A DNA stretch of 64,000 bases from Oscillospiraceae bacterium (GCA_009780435.1 WRAB01000001.1:110742-174741); one strand, 5' to 3'; counted from the first letter of the stretch, positions 24,319 to 35,037 are shown. Translations and numbers: made by a program. The notes: generated from the letters alone by a model not told the origin.

Positions 24319-25326
24319 ATGAGCAAGACCATCATCCCACCGGGCTACGCATCTTGCCTGGATTTATACGACACCCAGACGGCGATTGGGTTTATCAAAC
24401 GCACCTTTGAGGACTATTTTTCCAAGGCCCTCCACCTCAAACGGGTGTCGGCGCCCTTGTTTGTGGATCCGGCCCTGGGGTTAAACGATAATCTGAGCGG
24501 CACGGAGAGACCGGTCTCCTTTGATATCGCCGAGAGCGGCGGGGTGGCCGAGGTGGTGCACAGCTTGGCCAAATGGAAGCGGCTGGCCCTCTATCGCTAT
24601 AACTTTTATCCCGGAAACGGCCTATACACGGATATGAACGCCATCCGGCGGGATGAGGAGCTCACCAACCTCCACTCCATCTACGTGGATCAGTGGGATT
24701 GGGAAAAAGTCCTGCCCGAGGGGCGGCGGGACACGGCGTATCTGCAAGAGACCGTCCGTGCCATCGTCGGCGCCATCTGCGATACGGAGGATCGGGTGCA
24801 GGAGAAGTACAACCTCACCCGGCCCAAGCTCCGCCGGGAGGTGTTCTTTGTCACATCGCAAGAGCTGGAATACCGCTGGCCGGACAAAACGGCGAAAGAG
24901 CGGGAGAGCTTGATCTGCAAAGAGCACGGCACGGTGTTCATCCAGGGGATTGGCGAAAAGCTGGACAGCGGCAGACCCCACGACGGCCGTGCGCCGGACT
25001 ATGACGACTGGCAGCTAAACGGCGATATCCTCTTTTGGAGCCCGGTGCTGGATATTGCCATGGAACTCTCCTCTATGGGCATCCGTGTAGACGCCCAGGC
25101 GTTGGATCAGCAGTTGACCAAATCCGGTTGCGATGACCGGCGGGGATTGTATTTTCACAAAATGCTATTGGAGGGCAAACTCCCCCTCACCATCGGCGGC
25201 GGCATCGGCCAGAGCCGGATGTGTATGCTGATTCTGGGCAAGGCCCATGTGGGAGAGGTACAGTGCTCCGTCTGGGATGCGGAGACCATGCGCCTCTGCG
25301 AAGCGGCGGGGGTTGTTCTCCTGTGA
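24319..25326 (+). CDS. asnA: Aspartate-ammonia ligase (asparagine synthetase A)
   Basis: 335 residues, the normal AsnA length. It has the class II tRNA synthetase-like fold signatures: VSAPLFVD near the N-terminus, LYTDMNAIRRDE, SIYVDQWDWEK, and GGGIGQSRMCM near the C-terminus. It makes asparagine from aspartate, ammonia and ATP in the cytoplasm. The ATG follows GGGGAGG. It stands alone between the pst operon and a convergent gene, with its own promoter and terminator. Confidence 0.97.
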   Translation: MSKTIIPPGYASCLDLYDTQTAIGFIKRTFEDYFSKALHLKRVSAPLFVDPALGLNDNLSGTERPVSFDIAESGGVAEVVHSLAKWKRLALYRYNFYPGNGLYTDMNAIRRDEELTNLHSIYVDQWDWEKVLPEGRRDTAYLQETVRAIVGAICDTEDRVQEKYNLTRPKLRREVFFVTSQELEYRWPDKTAKERESLICKEHGTVFIQGIGEKLDSGRPHDGRAPDYDDWQLNGDILFWSPVLDIAMELSSMGIRVDAQALDQQLTKSGCDDRRGLYFHKMLLEGKLPLTIGGGIGQSRMCMLILGKAHVGEVQCSVWDAETMRLCEAAGVVLL

Positions 25327-25330
25327 TTGA

Positions 25331-25362
25331 AAAAAGTCGAGCGGAAACGCTCGACTTTTTTC
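25331..25362. terminator. asnA terminator, shared with the convergent gene
   Basis: AAAAAGTCGAGCG, GAAA loop, CGCTCGACTTTTT: perfect stem with T-tracts on both strands. Confidence 0.92.
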
Positions 25363-25368
25363 GTATGT

Positions 25369-26760
25369 TCACTGCTCTTTGGAGCGGTTGCGATACCGGT
25401 TTAACCGCTCTGCAAATGCCCGTATGTCATCGTTTGCATCAAAGCGGCACTCGCCTAACGTCTGTTCAGATAAGACGCCCTTTTTATGCATGATTCGGAC
25501 AATCTCTCCACGGCAAAATCCGCACAGTGTATTACGGTAGAGATATTCCAAAATAGTTGTCTTTGGCTTGCCACGCATAGCTTCTATGCCATTTCTTGCG
25601 TCTGTTTGAACCCAATGCCAGTCCCCTCTATTTCTATGTGGACGAAACGATTTCACCGCATCATAGATCAATCCTTCATCTTCCGGCAAGGGGTTTTTAG
25701 CCAACAAGAAGATACCGTTTTCAATATCTGTACCGTTTTGAATCAGAGAGCGGGCAAGTTTGCGTGTTTCGGTGGTCGGGTTCTGGCCTATAATATCATA
25801 TGCTAAGCATCGAAGTCGCTCATCAGCAGACTGGCGCAGTTGCGATAAAAATTCTTCGGGAAACACATAGCTGCTCTTGTATCGCCCCATGGGCCGGAAC
25901 GGCCACAACAGTTCTGCTTGAATCCCGGCATCTGGTTCGTTCATAGCTGCTTGCGCCAGTTTTTCCAAATCCTCCGAGCTTGCATTTTTGGCAAAACGCT
26001 GGGCGAGTCCACGCCCACGTCCGGGAAATTCGCCCCTTGCCAGGGCTAAAACCTCACTTAGTGTTGGTATCGGAAGTTCATTTCGTTTTTGATTGAGGGT
26101 TTTGTTATGATTATCCAATTCTTTTGCTGCTTCATAATAAACACGAATGTGCGGTGATTTGCCCGATTGTGTTTGCAAATATTGTGCAATGCGCTTTTTG
26201 CCGAACTTATCCTTAGAATTGTAATAGAACCAATCCAAGAAGAAAACATCAATATTTTTAGGTAGCAAACATACACTCATATCATTGACAATCTGTTTGA
26301 ATGCACCCCAACCATCCAAGGAGGTCAGCCGGGTACATAGCTCCTCAAACATATCCCGCCGATGAAATAGGTGTATCTGTTCAAACTTACGTTTTCTTGA
26401 AAGTTCAAGCAACATACGCTCATATTGTTGATATAGCGCATTTCGGGCGGTTTTACTCCTATCCACGGCAAAATGATACAGGATTGAACTTAACTGGACA
26501 AACAGCCGATACTCTTTGCCTACACGGAAAAACTTTTGACAGACCGCTTCCTCAATAGCCGTCTCGTTTCCTGACAATTTAGCCGCCTGGTGCAGATACC
26601 ATCCACGCTCGCTCTCGGTTTGGTTATCATAGACGGTATTGTGCAGACAACCGTATAAAATGGCATCAAGAAACGGAGCGGGATCGGCGCACGACTGCAA
26701 TTCAATCAATGCACTGCCTAAACCCCGCAAAAAATCGTTTCGGAAAGCTGTCTTCGTCAC
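25369..26760 (-). CDS. Unrecognised protein, probably alpha-helical repeat (HEAT-like)
   Basis: 463 residues. I do not recognise the family. The C-terminal half (about 230-430) shows repeated helical blocks of HEAT-like character (DLEKLAQAAMNEPDAGIQAELLWPF, RLRCLAYDIIGQNPTTETRKLARSLI). The N-terminal half has no clear motif and no membrane segment. A CxxC in a short segment (CGFCRGEI) may bind metal. The GTG at 26760 is chosen because AGAGGTGG lies five bases upstream. The next gene upstream on the same strand encodes a small membrane protein 10 bases away, so the two may work together. Confidence 0.7.
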   Translation of the reverse strand: MTKTAFRNDFLRGLGSALIELQSCADPAPFLDAILYGCLHNTVYDNQTESERGWYLHQAAKLSGNETAIEEAVCQKFFRVGKEYRLFVQLSSILYHFAVDRSKTARNALYQQYERMLLELSRKRKFEQIHLFHRRDMFEELCTRLTSLDGWGAFKQIVNDMSVCLLPKNIDVFFLDWFYYNSKDKFGKKRIAQYLQTQSGKSPHIRVYYEAAKELDNHNKTLNQKRNELPIPTLSEVLALARGEFPGRGRGLAQRFAKNASSEDLEKLAQAAMNEPDAGIQAELLWPFRPMGRYKSSYVFPEEFLSQLRQSADERLRCLAYDIIGQNPTTETRKLARSLIQNGTDIENGIFLLAKNPLPEDEGLIYDAVKSFRPHRNRGDWHWVQTDARNGIEAMRGKPKTTILEYLYRNTLCGFCRGEIVRIMHKKGVLSEQTLGECRFDANDDIRAFAERLNRYRNRSKEQ

Positions 26761-26770
26761 GTAGCCACCT

Positions 26771-27247
26771 CTACAAACTCTCTGCACTGCCAACCTTAAC
26801 GCTGCGCTTCTTTTTTACAATCAGCCCTAGTGCAAACATAAGGACACAAAGCGAAAAATACACCCATATAGCTGGGCCAAATCCGGCCATTGGAATGAAA
26901 AATATAACTGTTAGGGGAAAAAGCAGTGTAATCAACAAATCTCCCAGAGTTCCCAGCCTTCCAGAGCTAAAAAACAGCGCAAAATAATAGACAAAGTTTA
27001 ATAACCAGAAACATAAATAAAAATTTAACCGCTTTTTACCATTTTCTTTGAAACTCATGTACAAGAAAAGCAACCATGCTACCACAAAAACCAAAGATGC
27101 AAGACGATTGAAAGTGCGCATATGGGTTCCGTCAATAAGTAAACCAATATTCAGATTGCCTATCACAAATGCAAGCATGAGTGGTATCAGGCTGAAAATG
27201 CCTCGACCTATAGGTAATGTAGGTTTTTTACTGCAAAAATCGTCCAT
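26771..27247 (-). CDS. Small multi-pass membrane protein, unknown function
   Basis: 158 residues with four to five hydrophobic segments (about 15-35, 45-65, 75-95, 100-120, 122-145) and a basic C-terminal end (VKKKRSVKV). No family recognised. ATG at 27247 is preferred over a GTG three codons upstream. It directly precedes the HEAT-like gene in an apparent two-gene operon. Confidence 0.65.
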   Translation of the reverse strand: MDDFCSKKPTLPIGRGIFSLIPLMLAFVIGNLNIGLLIDGTHMRTFNRLASLVFVVAWLLFLYMSFKENGKKRLNFYLCFWLLNFVYYFALFFSSGRLGTLGDLLITLLFPLTVIFFIPMAGFGPAIWVYFSLCVLMFALGLIVKKKRSVKVGSAESL

Positions 27248-27397
27248 ATTACACACCGCCCGCCTACTATAAACTTCCTACTGTCATTCATAATACCAAA
27301 AAAACACAGCCAAATCAAGCGCACAACATACCTGCGCCAATCCATATGGGATGGTGCATTTTTCTCTATGAATCGACACAATCAGAACCCGCAACTA

Positions 27398-27426
27398 TTG
27401 AAAAGCGAAAAAAGATATGGTAAAGT
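27398..27426 (+). promoter_or_regulatory. Probable promoter of the glycogen operon
   Basis: -35 TTGAAA (27398-27403), 17-base spacer, -10 TAAAGT (27421-27426), about 60 bases upstream of glgB. Confidence 0.5.
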
Positions 27427-27485
27427 AATGAAAGCAAAATCCTGTCATATAATTAAATATTTTTTGATGAACGGGGGCTGACCAC

Positions 27486-29345
27486 ATGAACGACCTTCCG
27501 GTTTATCTCTTTCACCAGGGCACAAACTACCGCTCCTACGATTTTCTGGGCTGTCAGTTCGATGCAGAGAACAACTCGGCGACCTTTCGGGTCTGGGCGC
27601 CGGGGGCGAAAGCCATCCATCTGGTCGGGGATTTTAACGACTGGCGGGACGACGCCTGTCCCATGCGCCGCCTCTCCGACGACGGGATCTGGGAGGCCGT
27701 TCTGACGGATATCCAACCGGGACAGCGGTATAAGTACCGGATCACCACCGGTACGGGAGAAACGCTCCTCAAATCCGATCCCTTTGCCTTTTCCGCCGAG
27801 ACGGACGAGCAAACGGCGTCCATCGTCTGCGATCTAAGCGGCTACCAGTGGGGCGACCACGCATGGCAGGCGGCGAGAGGGGACGTGTACGACAAGCCGG
27901 TGAACATCTACGAACTCCATCTGGGCTCCTGGATGCGGGCGGAGGACGGGGGCGTGTTAAACTACGTCCAGATTGCAGAGCGGCTCATCCCCTATGTCAA
28001 AGAGATGCACTATACCCACGTAGAACTCATGCCCGTGATGGAGCACCCGTACAGCGGCTCGTGGGGGTACCAGGTGTGCGGATTTTTTGCGCCCACATCC
28101 CGCCACGGGTCGCCCTTTGACCTCATGCGGCTTATTGATCTCTGTCATCAGGCCGGGATTGGGGTGATTTTGGACTGGGTACCGGCCCATTTCCCCAAAG
28201 ACGCCCACGGGCTATATGAGTTCGACGGCACACCCCTCTACGAGTGCCACGGCATAGACCGGATGGAGCATCCGGAGTGGGGTACCCGGTGCTTTGATTT
28301 CGGCCGGGCAGAGGTGCAGTCTTTCCTCGTCTCCAACGCCATGTTCTGGCACGAGCTATACCATATAGACGGCCTGCGGGTGGATGCGGTCAGCTCTATG
28401 CTCTATTTGAACTATGGCCGAAAAGCGGGGCAGTGGTTGCCCAACACCTATGGCGGCAACGAGAACCTCGATGCGGTGGCGTTTTTGAAAAAGCTCAACC
28501 AGGCGGTATTCCGCTCTTTCCCCCACTCTCTGATGATCGCCGAGGAGTCCACGGCGTGGCCCCTGGTGACGAGACCGGCCCACGACGGGGGGCTGGGATT
28601 CAACTATAAGTGGAACATGGGCTGGATGAACGATATGCTGGAATACGTGAGCGTGGATCCCATTTACAGGAAAGATATCCACAATAAGATCACGTTTTCG
28701 TTCTATTATGCCTTTAGTGAGAATTTTATCCTGCCCATCTCCCACGACGAGGTCGTCCACGGCAAGCGATCCCTGATCGACAAAATGCCGGGGGAGTACG
28801 AGATGAAATTTGCCGGTCTCCGGGCTTTTCTCGGCTATATGATGACCCATCCGGGCAAAAAGCTCACTTTCATGGGGACGGAGTTCGGGCAGTTCAAAGA
28901 GTGGGATTACAAATCCGCTCTGGACTGGTTCCTCTTGGATTACCCCATGCACAGTAAATTAAAGACCTACGTCCAGACGTTAAACGCCTTCTATCTCCGC
29001 ACCCCCGCCCTGTGGGAGATCGATTTCTCCTGGGACGGGTTTAGCTGGATCTGCGACGGGGATAACGAGCAGAACATCATCGTATTCACCCGCACAGATC
29101 GGCGGGGAGAACGGATCATCGTCCTGTCCAACTTCGCTCCGGTGACCAGATATGACTACCGGATCGGCATCCCGGAGCCGGGAGAATATGAGGAGGTACT
29201 CAACTCCGATCTATCAGAATACGGTGGATCGGGCGTGAGAAACGAGAGACTCCACACAGAGGAGATCCACATGCACGGCCTCCAACAGAGCCTAAACCTA
29301 ACCGTCCCACCACTGGCGACGATTTGTTTGAGAATATTAGACTAG
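27486..29345 (+). CDS. glgB: 1,4-alpha-glucan branching enzyme
   Basis: 619 residues. N-terminal CBM48 domain (about 20-110, [20 protein letters not shown]) then a GH13 barrel with the nucleophile Asp at about 300 ([10 protein letters not shown]), acid/base Glu at about 353 (IAEEST) and [11 protein letters not shown]. It creates alpha-1,6 branches in glycogen. It is the first gene of a six-gene run (glgB, C, D, A, GH13, glgP) with short gaps, which covers both synthesis and breakdown of glycogen. Confidence 0.96.
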   Translation: MNDLPVYLFHQGTNYRSYDFLGCQFDAENNSATFRVWAPGAKAIHLVGDFNDWRDDACPMRRLSDDGIWEAVLTDIQPGQRYKYRITTGTGETLLKSDPFAFSAETDEQTASIVCDLSGYQWGDHAWQAARGDVYDKPVNIYELHLGSWMRAEDGGVLNYVQIAERLIPYVKEMHYTHVELMPVMEHPYSGSWGYQVCGFFAPTSRHGSPFDLMRLIDLCHQAGIGVILDWVPAHFPKDAHGLYEFDGTPLYECHGIDRMEHPEWGTRCFDFGRAEVQSFLVSNAMFWHELYHIDGLRVDAVSSMLYLNYGRKAGQWLPNTYGGNENLDAVAFLKKLNQAVFRSFPHSLMIAEESTAWPLVTRPAHDGGLGFNYKWNMGWMNDMLEYVSVDPIYRKDIHNKITFSFYYAFSENFILPISHDEVVHGKRSLIDKMPGEYEMKFAGLRAFLGYMMTHPGKKLTFMGTEFGQFKEWDYKSALDWFLLDYPMHSKLKTYVQTLNAFYLRTPALWEIDFSWDGFSWICDGDNEQNIIVFTRTDRRGERIIVLSNFAPVTRYDYRIGIPEPGEYEEVLNSDLSEYGGSGVRNERLHTEEIHMHGLQQSLNLTVPPLATICLRILD

Positions 29346-29361
29346 AGAGGAGAGATGTGAT

Positions 29362-30501
29362 ATGGGCAAGATGAGTCAGAGCAAAGAGTGTATCGCCATG
29401 CTCCTGGCCGGGGGGCGGGGTTCCCGGCTGGGGGCGCTGACGGAGGATATTGCAAAACCTGCCGTCACTTTCGGCGGAAAGTTTCGGATTATTGACTTTC
29501 CGCTGACCAACTGCGTCCGCTCCGGGATCGACACTGTGGGCGTGATGACCCAGTATCAGCCCCTCCTGCTCCACGACTACATCGGCAAGGGCCAGGACTG
29601 GGATCTGGACCTGCTCTACGGCGGCGTTTCGATCTTAGCGCCTCACGCCGCATGGTACACGGGGACAGCCAACGCCGTGTACCAAAACGAGAACTTCATC
29701 CAGACCTACAATCCGGAGTGTCTGCTGGTTCTAGCGGCGGATCACGTCTATAAGATGGACTACTCCGTAATGCTGGACTATCACAAGAAAGTCAACGCCG
29801 ACTGTACCATCGCCGTGATCGAAGTCCCAATCAAAGACGCCTCCCGGTTCGGGATATTAAACACCGCCCCGGACGACAGCGTGGTGGAATTTGACGAAAA
29901 GCCGGAGAAGCCGAAAAATAATCTGGCCTCCATGGGGATCTATATCTTCGAGTGGGACGTGTTGCAAAAGTACCTGGCCGAGGACGACAAAGACCCCGAT
30001 TCCGACCACGATTTCGGGAAAAATATTTTGCCCAACATGCTAAAAGACGGCAGACGGCTCTTCGCCTACCGGTTCGACGGGTACTGGAAAGACGTGGGGA
30101 CAGAGGAGAGTTTGTGGCAGGCCAATATGGATCTGTTGGACGATATGCACCTGGGGTTCCAGGGCTGGCACATCCTCTCCCGGAGCGGCGGGCGGGCGCC
30201 CCACTTTATTGCCCCTACGGGCAGCATACGAAACACGCTGATTACCGAGGGCTGTGAGATATACGGGAGCGTGGAGAACAGCGTATTATCTGAAGGCGTC
30301 ATCGTGGAAAAGGGCGCTGTGGTGAAGGACAGCGTGATTATGGAAAACGCCTATATCGGTAAAAACGCGACGGTACAATATGCCATCCTAGACGAGGACA
30401 CAATCGTAGAAGAAAACGCAACCGTGGGGCAGGCGAGGGAAGACGGCGGCAAGCTTGTTCTGATCTCCCGGGGTTCTATTATTGGAAGGGAGGAGAAATA
30501 A
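29362..30501 (+). CDS. glgC: Glucose-1-phosphate adenylyltransferase
   Basis: 379 residues. N-terminal nucleotidyltransferase with [13 protein letters not shown] and the substrate loop [17 protein letters not shown], plus a C-terminal left-handed beta-helix. It makes ADP-glucose. It is 16 bases after glgB and 2 bases before glgD, with which it usually forms a mixed complex in Firmicutes. Confidence 0.96.
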   Translation: MGKMSQSKECIAMLLAGGRGSRLGALTEDIAKPAVTFGGKFRIIDFPLTNCVRSGIDTVGVMTQYQPLLLHDYIGKGQDWDLDLLYGGVSILAPHAAWYTGTANAVYQNENFIQTYNPECLLVLAADHVYKMDYSVMLDYHKKVNADCTIAVIEVPIKDASRFGILNTAPDDSVVEFDEKPEKPKNNLASMGIYIFEWDVLQKYLAEDDKDPDSDHDFGKNILPNMLKDGRRLFAYRFDGYWKDVGTEESLWQANMDLLDDMHLGFQGWHILSRSGGRAPHFIAPTGSIRNTLITEGCEIYGSVENSVLSEGVIVEKGAVVKDSVIMENAYIGKNATVQYAILDEDTIVEENATVGQAREDGGKLVLISRGSIIGREEK

Positions 30502-30503
30502 TC

Positions 30504-31625
30504 GTGTATACAGGACTTTGTCTTTCCGATCCCCATCCGGATTATTATAGCGACGGCAGCGGGCTACGGACCCTATCCGCCACCCGCTTTGCGGGCCGAT
30601 ACCGGGTTGTAGACTTTATGCTCTCCAACATGGTCAATGCCGGAATCTATGACATCGGCATGATTTTAAACAGCCACTACCAGTCCCTCATCGGTCATAT
30701 CGGTATGGGGAAGGAGTGGGGGCTGGCGAGAAAGAGCGGCGGCATCACCTTTTTCCCGCCCTATCTGACAGATGAGCGGCAGAGCGTGAACAGCGAGATC
30801 GACGGCCCACTCCAGCGGGCGGTGCAATCTCTCTCATCGGCGAAAACAGAGTACATTGTCTTAGTTGACAGCAGTATGATCTACAACATGGACTACCGCC
30901 GCGCGATTGAAGCCCACAGGACCAGTGGCGCGGATGTGACAGCGATCTACGCCAAAAAGAGACTGGATCCCGGCTGCTGTGAGAATACAGTCGTATTTGA
31001 CATCTTAAACGGTGAGCGTGTCGTCGGCGTCGGCCTGGCGTCAGATTCCGCGCCGGCGGATGGTTGCAACGTGTCTCTGGGTGCGTATATCATGCAGAAG
31101 AAGATATTCTTTCAACTGGTGGCAGGGGAGAAGAACTGCGGGATGCTCCGATTTTCCAGAACACTCTTGGCGGAGGCCCTGGGGCGTCTGCGGGTGCTCG
31201 CCTATGAGTTCAAGGGCTATTCAGCCCAGATCTGCTCAGTGGAGACGTTCTTTCAACACAACATGGAGATGCTGGACAGCGAGAAGCGAAATGCCCTGTT
31301 CAACTTTGAAAATCGGCGTATCCTCACCAGCCGCCGGGATACCTTGCCGACAAAATACGGCCAGTCGGCAGAGATTACAAACTCCATCATCGCAGACGGC
31401 TGCCAGATCGAGGGAACTGTAGTCAACAGCGTGATCTGTAGAAATGTGTTGATTAAACCCGGCGCAGTTGTAAAAGACTGCATCTTACAGGGCGGCACCG
31501 TGGTAGAGAAAAATGCGGAACTGGGTTGGATCATCACAGATCGTTCTGTCATCATTTCCGAAAACCGTAAGCTGATCGGTGCCAATACATATCCGGCACA
31601 TATTGCCCGGGAGCGGGTAATCTAA
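30504..31625 (+). CDS. glgD: GlgD, regulatory-type subunit of ADP-glucose pyrophosphorylase
   Basis: 373 residues from a GTG start. Homologous to GlgC throughout but lacks the LAGGxGxRL nucleotide-binding motif (the N-terminus reads GLCLSDPHPDYYSDGSGLRT) and part of the catalytic Asp/Lys set. In Firmicutes, GlgD stimulates GlgC as a non-catalytic partner. It ends 3 bases before glgA. Confidence 0.93.
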   Translation: MYTGLCLSDPHPDYYSDGSGLRTLSATRFAGRYRVVDFMLSNMVNAGIYDIGMILNSHYQSLIGHIGMGKEWGLARKSGGITFFPPYLTDERQSVNSEIDGPLQRAVQSLSSAKTEYIVLVDSSMIYNMDYRRAIEAHRTSGADVTAIYAKKRLDPGCCENTVVFDILNGERVVGVGLASDSAPADGCNVSLGAYIMQKKIFFQLVAGEKNCGMLRFSRTLLAEALGRLRVLAYEFKGYSAQICSVETFFQHNMEMLDSEKRNALFNFENRRILTSRRDTLPTKYGQSAEITNSIIADGCQIEGTVVNSVICRNVLIKPGAVVKDCILQGGTVVEKNAELGWIITDRSVIISENRKLIGANTYPAHIARERVI

Positions 31626-31643
31626 ATCATGGGGGTGGATACG

Positions 31644-33089
31644 ATGCAGAAAAGTAAAAGCGGGCAAAAGATTCTATTTGCCGTCTCCGAGGCGGTTCCC
31701 TTTCTCGCCACAGGCGGCATGGGCCAAGTGGCGGGCGCGCTCACAGGTGCCTTAGCGGGACTTCATCCGGAATACGACATCCGAGTGGTCATGCCCCTCT
31801 ATGCCGCATTTCGCGCCCAGTATGAGGCCACTATGAGGCCTCTGGGAGAGACCACGGTGAAATTGGCTTGGCGTAATCAGTATTGTGGGGTGTATGAGCA
31901 AAAACATGGCGCTGTCACCTATTATTTCGTAGACAATCGGGACTACTTTGACCGCCCCCGGACATACGGCTATTTCGACGACGGAGAGCGATTTGCTTAC
32001 TTTTCAAAAGCCGTATTTGCGGTAATGGAACTCACGGGGTTTATCCCCGATGTCATCCACGCCCACGACTGGCAGACGGCCTTGGTGCCCATCTACATGA
32101 AAACCCATCTCGCAGACGAGTGCGCCGGCATGAGATCGGTATTTACCATCCACAACCTAGAATATCAGGGGCAATTCGCGTGGAATACCCTGGAGGACGT
32201 ATTTGAACTGCAGGCCGATGAGGCCGGGCTGGTGGAGTACAACGGATGTATCAACCTGGTCAAGGGCGCTATTGTATGCGCCGATTGGCTCACGACGGTC
32301 AGCCCGTCCTATGCGGAAGAGATTCAGAGCGGCGGCGGGTACGGCTTAGATGCCATACTGCGAGAAAACGCCGGGAAACTCTCCGGGATCATCAACGGCA
32401 TCGACTATATGGCGTATAATCCCGCAACAGATCCTCTTTTGGCGAAGAATTATATGGTGGATACCTTGGAGGATAAACTCGAAAATAAGATGAAACTCCA
32501 GACCCTGTTCGGCCTGCCCAAAGCGCCGTGCAAGATGGTGATCGGCCTGGTCTCCCGCCTCGTATCCCACAAGGGCATTGATCTGGTTACCCATATCATG
32601 GACGATCTGCTGGGGCTGGACATCCAGTTTGTACTCCTGGGTACGGGAGATCACGCCTATGAGTTGTTCTTTTCTGAAAAGGCGGTCTCCCACCCCCATA
32701 AGGTGGGGGTAAATATCGTGTTCAACCCGGAACTGGCCGCCATGCTCTATGGGGGTGCGGACGTGATCCTCATGCCCTCTAAAAGCGAACCCTGCGGACT
32801 GGTACAGATGATCGCCTGCCGCTACGGTGCGATTCCCATTGTACGCAAGACCGGGGGATTGGGCGATACCATCCGGGACTGCCGAGCCGGCGACGGCAAC
32901 GGATTCCTATTTGAGGAGTACAACGCCGATCTGCTCCTGGACACCATCGTCCAGGCGTTAAACCTGTACAAATATCATGAGGACGATTGGAAAAATCTGA
33001 TCCGCCAGGCCATGCAGAGCGATTTTAGCTGGGACAACTCCGCACGGGCCTATGCGGAAATCTATGAGCGACTCCAGGACGGTATATAA
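31644..33089 (+). CDS. glgA: Glycogen synthase (ADP-glucose)
   Basis: 481 residues, GT5/GT-B fold. C-terminal motif VILMPSKSEPCGLVQMIA with RKTGGLGDTI. The N-terminal glucan/ADP-glucose loop, usually KTGGLxDV, reads ATGGMGQV here, so the canonical Lys is Ala. Such changes occur in some clostridial relatives, so activity is still likely. The ATG at 31644 follows GGGGGTGG and is preferred over 31629. The stop overlaps the next start (TAATG). Confidence 0.93.
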   Translation: MQKSKSGQKILFAVSEAVPFLATGGMGQVAGALTGALAGLHPEYDIRVVMPLYAAFRAQYEATMRPLGETTVKLAWRNQYCGVYEQKHGAVTYYFVDNRDYFDRPRTYGYFDDGERFAYFSKAVFAVMELTGFIPDVIHAHDWQTALVPIYMKTHLADECAGMRSVFTIHNLEYQGQFAWNTLEDVFELQADEAGLVEYNGCINLVKGAIVCADWLTTVSPSYAEEIQSGGGYGLDAILRENAGKLSGIINGIDYMAYNPATDPLLAKNYMVDTLEDKLENKMKLQTLFGLPKAPCKMVIGLVSRLVSHKGIDLVTHIMDDLLGLDIQFVLLGTGDHAYELFFSEKAVSHPHKVGVNIVFNPELAAMLYGGADVILMPSKSEPCGLVQMIACRYGAIPIVRKTGGLGDTIRDCRAGDGNGFLFEEYNADLLLDTIVQALNLYKYHEDDWKNLIRQAMQSDFSWDNSARAYAEIYERLQDGI

Positions 33090-34897
33090 TGTTTATTTTT
33101 GACCCATTTGACGCCTATTTCAGGTCGCCGACGGGGGCAGTTCAAGCCTATGGCGGCCTACAATTGAAGATAAAACTCCGGCGTGGGGAAGCGATAGGTG
33201 CATGGGTCCGCTGGCAAATAGACGGCGGCGAGATGCAAAAGACCCCCATGGAGTTTCAAGGCATAACAGGAGGCTATGATCTCTACGGATGCGAGCTTGA
33301 GATCAAAACGCCCGGTCTGTACTGGTACCATTTCCTAATCCAGACGGTTCACGACGGATTTTTCACCGTCCCGGAGAATGGGGCGGACAGCGCATTTCAG
33401 ATCACGGCATACGGGGAGGTCGAACCCACCCGGAATTGGATCCGGGGCGGGCTGATTTATCATATCTTTGTAGACCGGTTCCGGCGGAGCGGTAAACCCT
33501 ATGCTCTGCGGCCCAGCGCTGTCTATCGGGCGGATTGGGGCGGCTGCCCCACGTTCCGGCCCGATGAACAGGGGATCGTCCACAACAACGACTTCTTCGG
33601 TGGCGACTTGGATGGCATCATCGAAAAACTGCCCTATCTGACGGAACTGGGTGTGACCTGTATCTATTTGAGTCCGGTCTTTGATGCGGCGTCCAACCAC
33701 AAGTACGACACGGGAGATTATATGGCCATCGACCCCGCATTTGGTGGCGATGCGGCCTTTGCCCGCCTCTGTGCCGCCGCAAAAGAGCGGGGGATTCAGA
33801 TCATATTAGACGGCGTATTCAACCACGTGGGCGTTGACAGCCGCTATTTCAACCGGTACGGCAACTACGATGCCGTCGGAGCGTATCAGAGCCGGGAGTC
33901 GCCCTATTTTGACTGGTTCAATTTCCAGGAGTGGCCCGATCAATACGATGCCTGGTGGGATATTGAACTGCTCCCCGCCGTCAACGAGGGGAACCCGGCC
34001 TATATCGACTACATCTGCGGCCCAGACGGGGTGATCGCCCACTGGACGAAACAGGGCGTCTCCGGCTGGCGGCTAGACGTTGTGGACGAGTTGCCGGACG
34101 AGTTTCTAGACCCTCTCTGCGCCGCCATGCGGCGGGAGAACCCGGATACGTTCATTGCCGGGGAGGTCTGGGAGGATGCGTCCAATAAAATCGCCTACGG
34201 CGTCCGGCGGCGGTATTTCCTCGGCGGCCAGTTGGACAGTGTGACCAATTATCCCCTGAAAAATGCCATCATCGCCTATGTAAAGCATGGGGATACGGCC
34301 CAATTGGCGGAGGTGATGGATATGCTCTGCCAGAACTATCCGGCACATGTGCTCCACGGGCTGATGAATGTCTTGGGCTCCCATGATACTATGCGGATAT
34401 TGACCGTCCTGGGCGGAGAGCATCTGCCTCAGACGAAAGAGGAGATGGCGCATTACAAACTCGATGAAGCCCAACTCCAGAGGGCGAAGCGGAAGCTGAA
34501 ACAGGCATCTCTTCTGCAATACACCCTGCCCGGCACCCCTTGCCTGTACTACGGCGATGAGGCCGGCATGGAGGGCGGCGACGATCCCTTCTGCCGCTAC
34601 TGCTACCCCTGGGACGGGGAGGATCAGGATTTGATCGCATGGTACGTGAACCTCGCCAAGCTACGCCGGGAGTATCCGGTGCTGGGAGACGGGCGATACG
34701 TACTCAAACAGGCCCGTGGTGGCGTGTTCGCCTTTACCCGAGGACAGGGGAGGGAGCAGATTCTCGTCGCAGTGAATGTATCGGATAGCGACACCACACT
34801 TGCGGTGGATGGGTTTGATTATGATCTGCTGGGCGATGAGCCTGTCGATCGGCTGGTTGTGAGAGCGGGGGGATCGGCTGTGTTTGGGGTGGGGTAG
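33089..34897 (+). CDS. GH13 alpha-glucosidase/neopullulanase-type hydrolase
   Basis: 602 residues. N-terminal beta domain (about 1-115), then the GH13 barrel: nucleophile Asp at about 330 (GWRLDVVDE), acid/base Glu at about 359 (AGEVWED) and Asp at about 433 (GSHDTMRIL), then a C-terminal beta domain. Best fit is the neopullulanase/cyclomaltodextrinase group, acting on short maltodextrins or branched limit dextrins inside the cell, since no signal peptide is present. Its ATG overlaps the glgA stop, and it precedes glycogen phosphorylase. Confidence 0.9.
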   Translation: MFIFDPFDAYFRSPTGAVQAYGGLQLKIKLRRGEAIGAWVRWQIDGGEMQKTPMEFQGITGGYDLYGCELEIKTPGLYWYHFLIQTVHDGFFTVPENGADSAFQITAYGEVEPTRNWIRGGLIYHIFVDRFRRSGKPYALRPSAVYRADWGGCPTFRPDEQGIVHNNDFFGGDLDGIIEKLPYLTELGVTCIYLSPVFDAASNHKYDTGDYMAIDPAFGGDAAFARLCAAAKERGIQIILDGVFNHVGVDSRYFNRYGNYDAVGAYQSRESPYFDWFNFQEWPDQYDAWWDIELLPAVNEGNPAYIDYICGPDGVIAHWTKQGVSGWRLDVVDELPDEFLDPLCAAMRRENPDTFIAGEVWEDASNKIAYGVRRRYFLGGQLDSVTNYPLKNAIIAYVKHGDTAQLAEVMDMLCQNYPAHVLHGLMNVLGSHDTMRILTVLGGEHLPQTKEEMAHYKLDEAQLQRAKRKLKQASLLQYTLPGTPCLYYGDEAGMEGGDDPFCRYCYPWDGEDQDLIAWYVNLAKLRREYPVLGDGRYVLKQARGGVFAFTRGQGREQILVAVNVSDSDTTLAVDGFDYDLLGDEPVDRLVVRAGGSAVFGVG

Positions 34898-34906
34898 CCT
34901 CCCCCA

Positions 34907-34985
34907 GTCAGGCTACGCCTGACAGCCCCCTCACAACGAGGGGGCCAAAGGGCAGGAGACGTAGGGGCGGCAACCTGCCGCCCGC
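34907..34985. repeat. Cluster of palindromic repeats between the GH13 gene and glgP
   Basis: Three hairpins in a row: GTCAGGC/GCCTGAC (34907-34923), CCCCCTC/GAGGGGG (34926-34944), and a GTAGGGGCGG-type palindrome (34961-34985, GGGGCGGCA/TGCCGCCC). The last belongs to the dispersed family of this window. Confidence 0.75.
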
Positions 34986-35037
34986 ACGTTGGATTGCTAT
35001 ACAAAAACCGCACACCCCACGAAAGGAACCCACATAT

